Below are positions 22,251 through 34,550 of a stretch of 64,000 bases of DNA, in pieces. Every line of letters starts with the position of its first letter. The stretch's first letter is position 1. The notes below the pieces were generated by a model that made no database searches, had not been told where the DNA came from, and saw nothing but the letters and a program-made list of their open reading frames with translations. The stretch spans positions 1,032,001 through 1,096,000 of the forward strand of contig JAQFVV010000143.1 in NCBI GenBank assembly GCA_028023455.1, read 5' to 3'. The DNA comes from Epiperipatus broadwayi. Taxonomy: Eukaryota; Onychophora; Udeonychophora; Euonychophora; Peripatidae. A program made the translations under genes and the position numbers.

Positions 22251-25200
22251 ATAATTGGAATACAGACATTGATTAATAATTTTTATATATATATAATTAT
22301 AAAGCATGTACATGCATAGCATTACATCTGTGCTTTCAAAGTAATAGAGGATAATGAGAAGCAACTACTCTACTCTTTAAAATTATACCATTAAAATATT
22401 TAGTTATATCTCAATGCAATATAGACTGAAATTATTATCATATAAAAGCAATAAATATGACACTATGTATAAAATATGTGTCAATTTTAAGTATAAATTT
22501 TTTGCAAAACAACATTGCTCTAACAACAAACATGCACACATATAAATAATATAATAATAATAAATATAATCAAAATTTCAACATCAAAGTACATTCATGT
22601 CCAAGTTTTGATCCCATCCTTCTATTAGCTGTTATTATGAAGATTTTATTTTATTAATAATGACAAGATAAATAATAATATATATATATCTTTTAATTAA
22701 AATTTTTTAAAAACTCTTGACTTTCCTCAAAAATAAACATTGGATGCTTTGCTATTTAAGATTTTCTGTTGATGCAAATATATTATCCTAAACCTTCAAA
22801 ACTTCTAATTCATGGAATTTCAAAGGATGATGCAATAACTTTGGGGTTTAAAATAAATTATTTGGCAGGTGTTTATACAACAGACTATATTCAGATTAGT
22901 TGTTTTTATTCTTTTAGTAAATAAGTTATGCAATAAGATTGAAAGTGTTTCATTAGGTAATTTGTTTTAAAAGAAATCATTTTAATTCCATTAATTTGTG
23001 CATTCTTATTTACTATTAAGCTGTACAGATGTTGTTTATTTATTCTGACAATCCTGGAAGAGTTATTTGATCAAAGTAAATGCTCCATGAAATTCTCTCT
23101 AGCCTTGCATGCTGAAATGACTACGATCCAATTGGGCTGTTTTACATATATTCAGAGTTAAGGTTAAACAAGCAAAGTGATTTAGCTAATGTCATCTGAT
23201 TTATATGTTTTTATTAACATAAATTAAATCATCATTTCTTTGACAATGTAAACAAAAACTCTTATTTTACTCAACTTTATTAAACTATTTTAGCCTTGAT
23301 GTCAAGATTTCCATGGTTTCGATAGGCATACACATAGATTCTCATGCAAGACTAACATCCATGTGAAGAAATTGCAGAGTTCCTTACAATAAAATTATTT
23401 AAACTGTAGATAATATTTTAACAAATATTTAAAATAAAAAAGAAATATTACATTTCAATAAATATTTGAATTCGAACATTGTAACAAATCATTTTTATTT
23501 TGTTCATTTATTTATTTATCCTCATAATAAATAAGCTTTTTATTTTAAAATTAAAATAATAACTTTAAATTAAACCTTCTAAAATAATACCCCTTTAAAT
23601 TTTAAACAGATAAAATAAACATAAAATAATTGAATTTGTATATATATACTTATCCAAGCATTAAATACTAAAATTGTTAATTATAGATCACTTTAATATT
23701 GCACATAAACTAATCTAATTATTGTTTATTAATCTTATTCTAAATCATTCATTCACATATTTAAAATATGTGTTTTTATAGCATATTGTTCATTTACTAA
23801 TCTTAAATTAGCATGTGTGTTTACATTAAAATCAATGTAAACCACTATAATACAAAATTTCAAAAATTTATAATATGCAGAATGACATATTAGAATTGTG
23901 AAGATCATTCTCTTAAGGTATAAAATTAAATTATCTTGATAATGAGTCAGTAAATTTTTTTTAATTATACTTATTATTATATTTTAGAATGATTATCATA
24001 TATTACAATAGATATCTTTTTTATTAGTGTAACTAATGTAAAGACACTAGAACAGAGAATAAAGTATAAAACTAATTTAAGAAATGAGTATACTTACAAC
24101 ACACTAGCATCAATATTATGGTTAACTAAAATAAAAATATTTCAAAATTTGAAAAACACCTTTTCCAGCTTTTTGAATGCTATTGACCTTTGGTTCATCA
24201 TATGCATATTCTGCAATAATCAAGGTTCTTTAATTTTGCTCTTTCTGTTCTTTCTTTACAAAACACCTCAACAGTATCTGAATCAAATCCATGTTTATAT
24301 TCCTTTTCATGATTATAAAATTCAGATGCATTTATAAAATAAGTTTTAACTTTTTATATGTAAGAAAATACTGCATCATTCTTGTCCTTAATTCTCCTTA
24401 GTTTTCTATAGAATACATATGGATGATCCAGTTGACTACATATGTAGAACATTAGATTGGTCAATTTTATCTACTTCATCTTTTGTATTATTGATTAACC
24501 TATTCAAATGTATAGATTATAATGATATCTATTTTTATTATTTCTAACTTTTTCCTTTTTATATATAATATATTGTAATAACAAAGATATCAAGAAATAT
24601 TAACTATCATTTATAATTAATAATATACTATAATAAGAAATCAAATATTATACAATAATAAAATATATAAGTGAAATAATTAACAAACTAATATTAAAAA
24701 TATCTTGGCTTACCACATTATAAATTGTGCATTTAATAATTTTATGTAAATCCATATAAGTCTATATGATATATTTTACTGTATATATATATATATATAT
24801 GCCTGATTCAGGGAGAAACATAAGCACATTCTTTTAATATAATTTATCTCTTTACTAAATCATAAAATTTTTGCCAATAAATAATTGTTATTGAATAACA
24901 TTAATATTAAGCTGTTATATAGCAGCATATAAATATAAAAATTACAGGATTTTATATTTTAAAGATAAAAATGCTTATAACACTATAATTTTCATAACTA
25001 CATGAAATGTCCTATTTCAAATTATCATAAAAATTAAATAATATAGATAATAATTTATCTAATTCAAAAATTTTAATAAAAAATATTTTAAGTATAGTAC
25101 TATAAAAAAGGTAGATTTATATGTAAACTACAAGTTTTATTTACAGACATTAACAGCTAATACTAAGTATTATAATGACAGAAATATGACACTGAGTAGA

Positions 25201-25600
25201 TAGATGTGCTAGTTATTAAGTCTTACTATATTTTTGTAACTATAATGATATAAAAATATTGATATTTTTCCACACATTATATGGCTAGCTCTTTCAAAAT
25301 AAAATTATTTATATATAATTTATAATTTTTTTCCTTGTTATCTATATATCAATTTTATTGATCCTCTATTTAGCAGCAAGTTTAAGAGAGAGCATTTCAT
25401 GTACTCAACTATACAGTAATAGAGATAAAATATTAATATATTATGACAAATATTCCATGAGAAATTCTTTACTTGAAAAAGATATTGGCAACATTTAGTA
25501 AAGTGGCACTCATTATCTTTAATTAATCTATTAAAGTCCTTTTAACTAATAGAAATAAATATAACTAACACAACACCGAATATATTAAACATACTATAAT
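22251..25600. other. AT-rich intergenic DNA
   Basis: More than 3 kb of very AT-rich sequence with (TA)n tracts (near 22680 and 24785). I see no gene, RNA or repeated element. Confidence 0.5.
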
Positions 25601-25629
25601 ATGCAGCATACTTTGTCTTCATACATTAC

Positions 25630-25887
<258 letters not shown>

Positions 25888-25890
<3 letters not shown>

Positions 25891-27126
25891 GCCAATAAGT
25901 GAATGCTCATGCACTTTGTAGATTTAACTATAAATGAATACTCTCACTTTCCAAACATAAGATAAAGTCTTTATGAAAAGATAGAATGAATAAATCTATC
26001 TTTTCAACCCAAACATTTATGTATGGGCAAATCTTAAGTATTTGGAAATGAGAACATGAAGATGTTAATTGATCACTTTAAATTGCTTTTTATTATGCCT
26101 GAATGAATGACATTTGCGAAATTTCTAGAATTTACGATATGTCATTCTTATTAAATTAAACATATGTAAATAAGACATTTATTTTATATAGTGCTATGTT
26201 TTTATAAACTGTGATATTAATAAGCCAGTAAGCTAATGTGCATGCACTTTGTAGATTTAACTATAAATGAATACTCACACTTTCCAAATGCAAGATAAAA
26301 TCTTTGTGAAAAGATAAAATGAACCAACCTATCTTTTCGACCCAAACATTTATGTATGGGAAAATCTTAAGTATTTGGAAATGAGAGCATGAAGATGTTA
26401 ATCGATCACTTTAAATTACATTTTACTATGCCTGAATGAATGATGCTTGCAAAATTTCTAGAATGTATGATATGTCATTCTTATTAAATTAAACATATGT
26501 AAATAAGACATTCGTTGTTTTTATAAACTGTAATAATAATAAGCCTACAAGCTAATGCACATGCACTTTGTAGATTTATCTATAAATGAATACTCTCACT
26601 TTCCAAACACAAGATAAAGTCTTTGTGAAAAGATAAAATGAATCAATCTATCTTTTCAACCCAAACATCTATGTATGGGCAAATCTTGTATTTGAAAATG
26701 ATAGCATGAAGATGTTAATCGATTGCTTTAAATTACTTTTTACTAAGCCTGAATAAGAATGACATATTGTAAATTCTAAAAATTTCACAAGCATCATTCA
26801 TTCAGGCATAGTAAAAAGTAATTTAAAGTGATCGATTAACATCTTCACACTCTCATTTCCAAATACTTAAGATTTGCCCATACATAAACATTTGGGTCAA
26901 AAAGATAGACTGATTCATTTTATCTTTTCACAAAGACTTTATCTTGTGTTTGGAAAATGAGAGTATTCATTTATAGTTAAATCTACAAAGCACATGTGCA
27001 TTAGCTTATTGGCTTATTAATATTACAGTTTATAAAAACATAGTACTATATAAAATAAATGTCTTATTATTATTATTACTATTATTATTACTGTTATTAT
27101 TATTGTTGTTGTTGTTATTATTATTG

Positions 27127-27169
<43 letters not shown>

Positions 27170-27825
27170 GCCAATAAGCGAATGCACTTTGTAGATTTAA
27201 CTAAAAATGAATACTCTCACTTTCCAAACACAAAATAAATTCTTTGTGAAAAGATAGAATGAATCAGTCTATCCTTTCAACCCAAACATTTATGTATGGG
27301 CAAATTTTAAGTATTTAGAAATGAGAGCATGAAGATGTTAATCGATCACCTTAAATTACTTTTTACTGTGCCTGAATGACTGATGCTTATGAAATTTCTA
27401 AAATTTACAATACATCATTCTTATTAAATTAAACATATGTAAATAAGACATTTATTTTATATAGTGCTATGTTTTTATAAACTATAATATTAATAAGCCA
27501 ATAAACTAATACATATGCACTTTGTAGATTTAACTATAAATGAATACTCTCACTTTCCAAGCACAAGTTAAAGTCATTGTGAAAAGATAGAATGAATCAA
27601 TCTATCTTTTCAATCCAAACATTTGTGTATGGGCAAATCTTAATTATTTGGAAATGAGAGTGTGAAGATGTTAATCGACCACTTTAAATTACTTTTTACT
27701 ATGCCTGAATAAAAATGATGTATCGTAAATTCATTTATAGTTAAATCTACAAAGTGCATGTGCATTAGCTTATTAATATTATAGTTTATAAAAACATAGC
27801 ACTATATAAAATAAATGTCTTCTTC
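25888..27825. repeat. Family C array, ~330-bp units in both orientations
   Basis: Direct units start at 25888, 26222, 26541, 27169 and 27495 with AAGCC-ATAAG-AATGC. Inverted units occupy about 26772-27063 and 27732-27822, giving palindromic junctions near 26770 and 27731. A second trinucleotide microsatellite (27064-27168) lies inside. Units contain blocks such as CACTTTGTAGATTTAACTA and CTTTCCAAACACAAGATAAA. A related 1.2-unit copy is inserted in LINE b2 at 51380-51786. There is no coding capacity. Confidence 0.8.
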
Positions 27826-27943
27826 TTTGTCTTCTTATTATTATAATTGTTGTTGTTATTGTTATTATTCTTATTGTTATTATTATTAGCAGCTTTCAAA
27901 AAGACATTTTATTGATTCTGTAAAAGTATTACATTAAAGTGTT
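27826..27943 (-). mobile_element. LINE a2, 3' end (left of nested LINE a1)
   Basis: A minus-strand 3' untranslated end of the older LINE a2, finishing in a composite (AAT/AAC)n tail. The tttcaaaaagacattttat stretch matches the 3' ends of LINE copies at 54.1 and 56.45 kb, which also run into trinucleotide tails. The last 14 bases, tacattaaagtgtt (27930-27943), recur at 34551-34564. They mark the target-site duplication of the inserted LINE a1. Confidence 0.75.
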
Positions 27944-28235
27944 CTTTCAACTTTATTGAGGAAATATACAATGGTTACATTGGTTTTACATATTGTTACT
28001 ATGGATTATACAGGTTATTACAATGCTTTGTATACATGTGTTACAAAGTTCTGTGGTGTTGTGTTCAGTAGTAATCTTAGAGCACTTCTTCACTGGGTAG
28101 ATCAACTAGGGCCTATGTGTTTTCTGCAATGCTAAGGTAGGCTGTGGAAAAGTCTGTTTTGTGAATTTTATTCAGCATTTGATATAAGGCTGTCTCAATG
28201 TTCGGGTATTCAGACTTGCTTATGACCAGCTTACA

Positions 28236-31200
28236 TCAAAGAGACCAGATTGTAAAGTTCACAAATGTTGCCAGTCTAAGCTGTGCATAAGTTCCTTGAT
28301 CTATCACATTGGTTAGAGACAAAGAGTTGTGGGTTTGGTTCTTGAATCGGTTCTGTGCTGCTGATTGGAGCTTTTGTAGACTTGGGCAGTTTGTTAGCAT
28401 GTGGTTGGTGGTTTCATCTTCTCTCTGGCAGAGTGCGCATGTGCTTGCTAGATTTTTGAAGCCTCTCTTATAGTAGAGAAAGGCATTTGTGGGAAGGTCT
28501 TCCAGATTTACTTTAATGAGGAAGTCAACCTACCTTGGGGGAAGGTGCCAGTGTTTTGTTAGTTTGATGAGTCTTTGGTTGGAAATATGGAGGTAGGCAG
28601 AGATAGTGGAACTCTTGTGGTGTGTAATATTGAAGATCTCCCAATATGTGAGTTTGCATGTGAATAGGCTTGCCTTGGCTGAAAGTTGGTTCAGGATTAG
28701 AGTCACTGATTGTCGAAGCCAGTTGTTTTGTTTAGAGGGTGGTGGACTATCTGTGGGCTCGACAGGTATTGGACATTCAATGGTATCATTGTCCTTAAAA
28801 AGTCTGTGAAGCACATTGTGGGTTCTTTGTAGGTTGATTATTTTAATGGAGTGGAGTGAGAGACCATTCTCTCTCCTGGGGTGATGCATTGTCTTGATAC
28901 TGATGGCTACAACTTTTCTTCCCCAGCAAAGTTTGGTACATGCAGAGTTTATTTTATTTATGAATTCTTTGGTGGGGTTGAATCCAGAAAGGTAGCATGT
29001 TATTTTGGGAAGCACGATGGCATTTAGTAATGTGACCTTTCCAAAGAGGGACAAATAAAGTTTTGATATTGATGCTATTGTGGTTTGTGTTTTTTTCAGC
29101 AGTGAGTTTTGGATTTCCTGTCTCATGAGTGAGTAGGACTTTGCTACAGGGAATCCCAAGAACTTCTGTGGTTGGGCATTGAACATGGCTGGAATTTGTT
29201 TTCCTGTGAGTAATGACCATATTGCTGACTTCTCACTGTTGAAGGTGAGGCCATGCGTTGTTGTGTAACTGTCAAGTATGTTTACTAGATTGTTAAGGTG
29301 ATCGATGGAGGGAAGAAAGACGACAACATCGTCCATGTAGGAAATGTGTTTTATGTTTTCATTGATGTAATCTACTTGGATGCCTGGAAGTGTGTTTTCT
29401 ATTTGGAGTAGGAGAGGGTTTATGTAAGCTGTGAATAACATCATGCTTAGTGGGGATCCCTGTGGGATGGATAAACTTGGTTTGAATCCCAGGGCTATGC
29501 ATCCATCTAGCGTGAGGAAAATTTCCCGGTTGTTTAAAAGGTTCTCTATGATTTGTAGAAGAGGTTGAGGCACTTGGTATTGTTCAAGTGTTTTAATTAG
29601 CACATCAATGCATACAGAGTCGAATGCCCCTGCGATGTCAAGTTGAATGGCAACTGGCTTGGACCTTCTTTTTGTGCACACTTGGTCTATTACTAGATGG
29701 AAGCGGCTTATTGCATCTGATGTGGCTGCACCTTTCTTGGCAAACTGGTATTTTGAGATGTGTTTGAGGACATTGCCTTGCATTTTGTCTTTGATTATAG
29801 ACTCAATTATCTTGATCATGAGTGGGATCATTGAGATAGGCCTTAGGTTTTGTAGTTCAGTTGTGGCATCACTCTTTTTAAGTAGTGGCACCCTTGCAAT
29901 GGGATATAGAAAATCAAGATGGCAAGTCCCACTGCTGAGTAAATCAATCATTTCCTTGATGATTGGGAAGGTGTATTTGCTCAGGTGGAGTAGAATAAAC
30001 TTTGGGATGCCATGTAGGCCAGGATGTATTTTGTCTGGCATCGCATTTAATTTTTTTTGGATTGTAGCATGGGTAATGTCATGAGAGTTGTCTGGATTTA
30101 TTTTGAAAGTTCTTCTGTCACTAGGTGTGATGTGGTTTTGAAACTTTTTTTGAAATGTTCTTGGAGTTTACCTAGCATTGCAGGGCCAATGTATTGTTTA
30201 CCATCAATGGTGATGTCACTTGGGCCTTTTCTATTCTTTCCTGATCCCAAGGTCCATCTGATGTATCCTCTGGTCCAGCAGTGTTGATGTACCAGGTAGC
30301 TCCGGACCCTTTTTGTTGCTATATGTTCTGCTAGAATCTTTTGGGTGGTCCTATATTTAGTCTTTAGTTGTAAGATTGTTTCTATGTTTTGTCCTTCCAG
30401 TGTTAGGTGCTTGAGAGTATCTGCATTGTTGTCTAAGCTGTTTAAAAATTTCAAGGGTCCAGGTCTTCGGAAGGAGTAGGTGGTTATTAGTTTCTGTAGT
30501 GTTTTTGTGAATAGAGGCCATGCCTCTGTGATTGGCCTGGAGAGTATGTTTGTTCAATGGAATTGTATGTAGGCTTCTGAGAACAGGCAGGCTGGTGTAG
30601 TTTCCCTGGTTATGAGTCTTATTGTTCTTTGGCAGTTGTTTTGGTTTTGGGGAGCTGGAGGAAAACTGGAGTTTTATTTCTTGTAACAGGTGGTCTGAAA
30701 AAACCACTGGCCAGAGTCGGGCTTGAGTGGTAGGCAGTAATTTTGGTGAAAAAAAGGTTAACTCGATGAGGGACTTATATTTAGTTGTGTAGAATGAAAA
30801 TGCTGTCTCAGGGAGCAGGTTTCGTGCACTCATTAGCTTTAGACTGATCAATGGGAGGTAAACAGACTGGAAGGTTTCATAGGAGTGGTTGAAATCTCCT
30901 ATCAGGATGGAAGGAAATGGGTTGGTTCGAAGTGTCGCATTTATTGTGTGAATGATTCTGCGGATGTTGTCAGGAGCCTTTGTCATGTATATGTTGCCTA
31001 AGTTGATGGTACAATTGTTGTACTGAAGGATGGCTATGAGACAGTGGTTGTCTATGTATAGTATTTTGAAGAAGGTTATGGGAGATAATTTGTTAATTAG
31101 TATGGCCACTCCGGATCCTGGTGTTTGGGCTATGGAGTAGTGAAAGTAGCCCAGTGAGTTTAGTTTCATGATATGTGGGCCAGACTGTACGTGTAGTTTT

Positions 31201-31316
31201 GTTTCAGAGAGACAGAGGATATCTGGTTGATGTTTAATAAACCATCTGTGAAGTGCTTCAACTCTTTCTTTGGAGTTTAAGCCTCTGATATTTACTGCTG
31301 TGATTGTAATAGTCAT
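28236..31316 (-). pseudogene. LINE a1 ORF2: APE endonuclease, reverse transcriptase, zinc knuckle
   Basis: This enzyme nicks target DNA and copies the LINE RNA in place. The start ATG is at 31316, 15 nt after the ORF1 stop. The endonuclease shows the catalytic set Asn9 (VNIRGLN), Glu38 (SETK), Asp140/Asn142 (GDFN) and Ser206-Asp207-His208 (SDH). Two compensating frameshifts (about 30450-30480 and 30045-30095) pass through a middle frame. The reverse transcriptase (28530-30041) has LRPIS, QLDIAGAFDSV, PQGSPLS and an active site SYMDD, with Met where most LINEs have Ala. An in-frame TAG at 28530-28532 precedes the last 98 codons, which carry a CALC-x8-H-x4-C knuckle typical of Tx1/L1/R1-type ORF2 ends. 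The natural stop is at 28236-28238. Confidence 0.9.
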
Positions 31317-31331
31317 GGTGTGGTGAGTGTT

Positions 31332-34300
31332 TTAGGTGAAGTTATCTTCTGGGATGGTGTCTTCTGGTAGGGGTTTTTCTGAGGGGCTGTTCTCAGACTC
31401 AGAAAATGAGATAAGGAGTATTTTATTTTCTGTGGTTGTCGGCATGGGGTCTTCAGTTGGTCTGAAAATTGGTAGAGTCTCTTCTTCTGTGGTTGTCAAC
31501 ATAGGGTCTTCAGGTGGTCTGACTTTTGGTAGAGTCTCATCTTTGGTGGTTGTCAGCATAGGATTTCCAGATTGTCTAAATTTTGGTAGAGTCTCATCTT
31601 CCCTTGATTGTATTTCTCGTCGTTTTTTGTCTGATGGTTTACATGATTCCTGTGATCTGGTAGTTTTTGTTCTGAGGGCCGGTTGGGCTGGGTCTGAGGT
31701 ACTGGAGTCATCAGTTAATTTTTCTTGTGTGCTAGAATTATTATGTCTTGATCTTTTACGGTTGCATGGTTTGGAGGGTTTAGTAGATGTTTTGGTGGTT
31801 CCCTCATCTGATTCAATCATGGTTTCTGATGATGACCGCGATCTAGTGAGCTTTGAGTCCTCTGCCAGACTGTGGTGGATTAGGGATTTGCCAGTATCTG
31901 GGATGCTTGTGTGGCTATGGTTTGTTCCCATTGGAGTGGGTATGGACTGATGTGTGTTTTCGGTTTCTGTTTGTGGTTTTGGGTAGGTTTTAATTAGGTG
32001 TGTAGAATCAGTGGGGTCTTCGATGGTGCTGTTGTGATTTTTTGGATATGCCTGACTGCTTACATCGCTTGTATTGAGGGGACACACCTTCATTATGTGT
32101 CCTCTGTTCCGACAGTTGAAGCACAATGGGGGTATATCCCGGAAGCTGATAAGGATTGTAGCCTTGTTGTTGCTGACTGTTGCTGGTAGTGTAAGTGGCT
32201 GGATTCCTGTCTTGAGGACTAGACGGAAGACTGCAGTGTTGGTAAATACCATTGTTTCTGCTCTTGATTCTTGGATGTATTTAAAGCCTTCAACTGTACC
32301 ATAATTGGCAAGGGCCTGTTGTAAGTGGGACTCTTCAAAGTTGACAGTACAGTTACTCACTCTGCCCTGAAGAATCTGTGGTTTGTTCATGTTAATGTGG
32401 ACCAGGTATTTGTTGTCTAACTGTTTGAATTTAGTTTCAAAGAGTTGCTTTCCTGCTAGGTCTTTGAATTGAATTGCAATATACCTTTTATTTGTGTGAA
32501 CAGTATTTTATAAACTGGTGACCAGAACTTGTGGTCAGTGAGTAGATCATAGAGTGAGAGTATTGGGAATTTGTATAAGGAGCAGTTGATATCTGTTGTT
32601 GTTAGGATACTTGTACATTCATTGGTATACTCTGTGAAGGAGCAAAAGAGAAGATTTGGTATGGTTCTATTAAAGCATTCTGTTACTGAAGAATGGTAGT
32701 CTATGTTAACTGGTTGTTGCAAGTCAGCATGTTCATTTTGTTCTTGTTCCCCATCTCTTAATTGGATGAATTTATTGTATGGGTCTTCTGTAGTTTGTGT
32801 GTTGTTTACTTGAGTTTTGGCTTGAGTTGATTGCCTAGTGGTTATCCTAAGGCTATTAGCATATGAGAATTGGGGTTGGAGTTGTGAGGATATTGCATAG
32901 TAATGTTCTGAGTTGTTAGCATTGTTTTGCTATGCTGGTTCTGGGGGGCTGTTGGTGTCTTGGGTTGTAAATCTGGAACTGCATTGAAGTTTTAGAAAAG
33001 AATCATTGTTGTTTTCCAATGTTGTGTCATTTTCTTCACTGTTAAAACTAAAAACTGATATTCTTTGCTGTTTGGAATTTTCATTTTGTGTTGTTTGTTT
33101 TGGTTTCTGGGAGTTTGGTTTATTTGTGGTGTTGTTGCTTGTTGATTTTCTTGGGAAGTCGGTGTTACTTGGTGTTGTCTTTTGGATTGGGGCATTTGTT
33201 TTTATTTGATTGAAGTTTAAGTTTGTTTTCCCATTGCTATTAGTATTGGTTAGGTCTTTTTTCTTATCTTTATTTAGTGTTAGTGCAGTTTTCAGCTTTG
33301 TTTTTGAATCTTTACTTGTTTGTTTTTGAGGTTGGAAAGGTGAGTTCAAGCTGGCTTTATGTGCAGTTAAATTAACTGGAGAATTGGAATAAAGTGGTGT
33401 TTTCGACTGTGCTGGATGATTTAATTGTGTCCCCCCTATGTTGGAATACGTAAATAGATCGCTAGAGTTACAATTTAAGTCATTTTTGTGTTATGAGGGT
33501 GATCTAGTGTGGCTTCCAGTTTAGTTTTGGATTTGTAACTTTTTTGTTTTTCGTGCTGGGAGTATGATTTTTGTCGGGTATTATAGCAGGTGGAATTCTC
33601 TGTCAAAGCAGTATAACCATCTGTCTCCGACTCTGCGTAATCACTCAACTGTGTCTCTGTGAACTTAGAGTATGTGGATTTGTCTCTAGCGATAGGATTT
33701 ACGTCTTTTTCCGTGTTATGAGTGTGAATGTGTGTAGCTTCCGGTTTGGTTTTTTGACTATAACTTTTTTGTTTTTCAAGTTGGAAGTCTAGTTTTGGGA
33801 CAAGATTATAGCTGTTGAAATTCTCTATGGTATTTATATAACTTTTTTCTTTCAACTGTGTGGGATCATAACACAATGCTTCATCAAAATTTGGATATGT
33901 GAGTTCATCGCCAACGGCAAGATTGCGGTCGATATTTACGTTATAAGTATTATATTTTCGAGATTCCTGTTCAGTTTTTGAGGCATAACTTTTTTGTTTT
34001 TGACTCTGGAGATCTAATTTTTTTTTTGGATTAAAGGTAGAAAAATTCTCTATAAAATCATTGTCGTCGGAAGTTTGGGATTGATCTAAAAGATTATTTT
34101 CAGACCCCTCAAGATCTGTTTCTAGTTCACATTTTCTATTTCTTTTCTCAGTAGATTTTTCCCTTGAAGGATTTTTCCTTTTTTCCGTCAAAGGAAGAGT
34201 TATTTCTTTTGGTTTGTCCTGACATATGAATTTAGGGATTTTAGAGTTGTTTTCACTTTTTAAAGGTAGTCCCTCTTCCCTTTTAGAGGCTATGACTGAA

Positions 34301-34334
34301 TTTGCAGAGGTGGCAGTTTTTTTTTGGGAGCCAT
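31332..34334 (-). pseudogene. LINE a1 ORF1: long low-complexity protein with RRM-like and CCHC regions
   Basis: A nucleic-acid-binding ORF1 protein of about 1000 codons in the unbroken state. It begins MAPKKK at 34334, and a homopolymer A9 (34317-34325) takes it out of frame. The next section (33475-34191 and upstream) holds three diverged repeats of about 70 residues built around KQKSY. A frameshift in an A5 run near 33485 and an in-frame TAG at 32930 interrupt Asn/Thr/Lys/Gln-rich sequence. A further shift at about 32460-32515 leads to an RRM-like segment (YIAIQFKDLAGKQLF) and the intact final 352 codons. That section has a zinc knuckle CFNCRNRGHIMKVC at residues 90-103, and three 19-residue repeats around DETLPKFR/EDPMLTTT at residues 265-321. 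Tx1-type ORF1 proteins usually have RRM plus CCHC; the long N-terminal extension is unusual. Confidence 0.75.
31428..31598 (-). repeat. 57-bp tandem repeat in LINE a1 ORF1
   Basis: Three in-frame copies of a 57-bp unit encode 19-residue repeats of the form (D/E)ETLP-x-(F/V)R-x4-PM-(L/P)TTT. The frame is kept between copies, so the repeat arose within a coding sequence. Confidence 0.85.
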
Positions 34335-34550
34335 GTTTGCTTTAATAGTGATTGTTTCTTAGTAATGATTAACAATTGTATATGGATTTAAATTTTTTTT
34401 TTTTTTTTAATAATAAAAAGAAGATACTTACAATATTTCCTGTGTGGTTATTTCTCCTCAATAAGTGGTATAGAAGCATCTAAGTCACTGTCAAAGTAGC
34501 TACCATGCAAGGGTGAACTTGCCTAAAAGCTGCCACTAGAGGACGACCTC
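34335..34550 (-). promoter_or_regulatory. LINE a1 5' leader
   Basis: 216 nt from the duplication to the first ATG. The first 60 nt are GC-richer (starting GAGGTCGTCCTCTAGTGGC), and a poly-A run of about 16 lies at 34394-34410 (sense strand). LINE leaders carry internal promoters, but no specific element could be identified here. Confidence 0.5.

Larger units (their letters stand above)
27944..34550 (-). mobile_element. LINE a1, nearly complete Tx1/L1-like retrotransposon
   Basis: A 6607-bp minus-strand LINE flanked by a perfect 14-bp duplication (tacattaaagtgtt). Order from the 5' end: leader (34335-34550), ORF1 (31332-34334), ORF2 with endonuclease, reverse transcriptase and zinc knuckle (28236-31316), and 3' UTR with AATAAA at about 27953-27958 close to the end. 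Only a handful of lesions interrupt the ORFs, so insertion is comparatively recent. It lies in the 3' UTR of LINE a2. Confidence 0.9.

Noticed and set aside
21912-22364. 150-codon open frame on the minus strand
   Set aside because: It lies across the arm of a palindrome and has no recognisable motif. Its length follows from low stop density in one arm.
26090-26140. Possible hammerhead core in family C (CTGAATGAATGA ... GAAATTTC)
   Set aside because: In no copy do CTGANGA, a paired stem II and an NUH triplet occur together. The 27.37-kb copy has CTGATGC with no stem II. Not supported.
25888-27825. CRISPR-like array
   Set aside because: Units are ~330 bp, in both orientations and without short unique spacers. 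The context is an animal genome.
28530-30041. Functional host reverse transcriptase gene
   Set aside because: It sits inside a LINE with endonuclease, ORF1 and target-site duplication, and has frameshifts and a premature stop. It is a retrotransposon ORF.
31336-31950. 204-codon plus-strand frame
   Set aside because: Antisense shadow of the LINE a1 ORF1 and its repeats.
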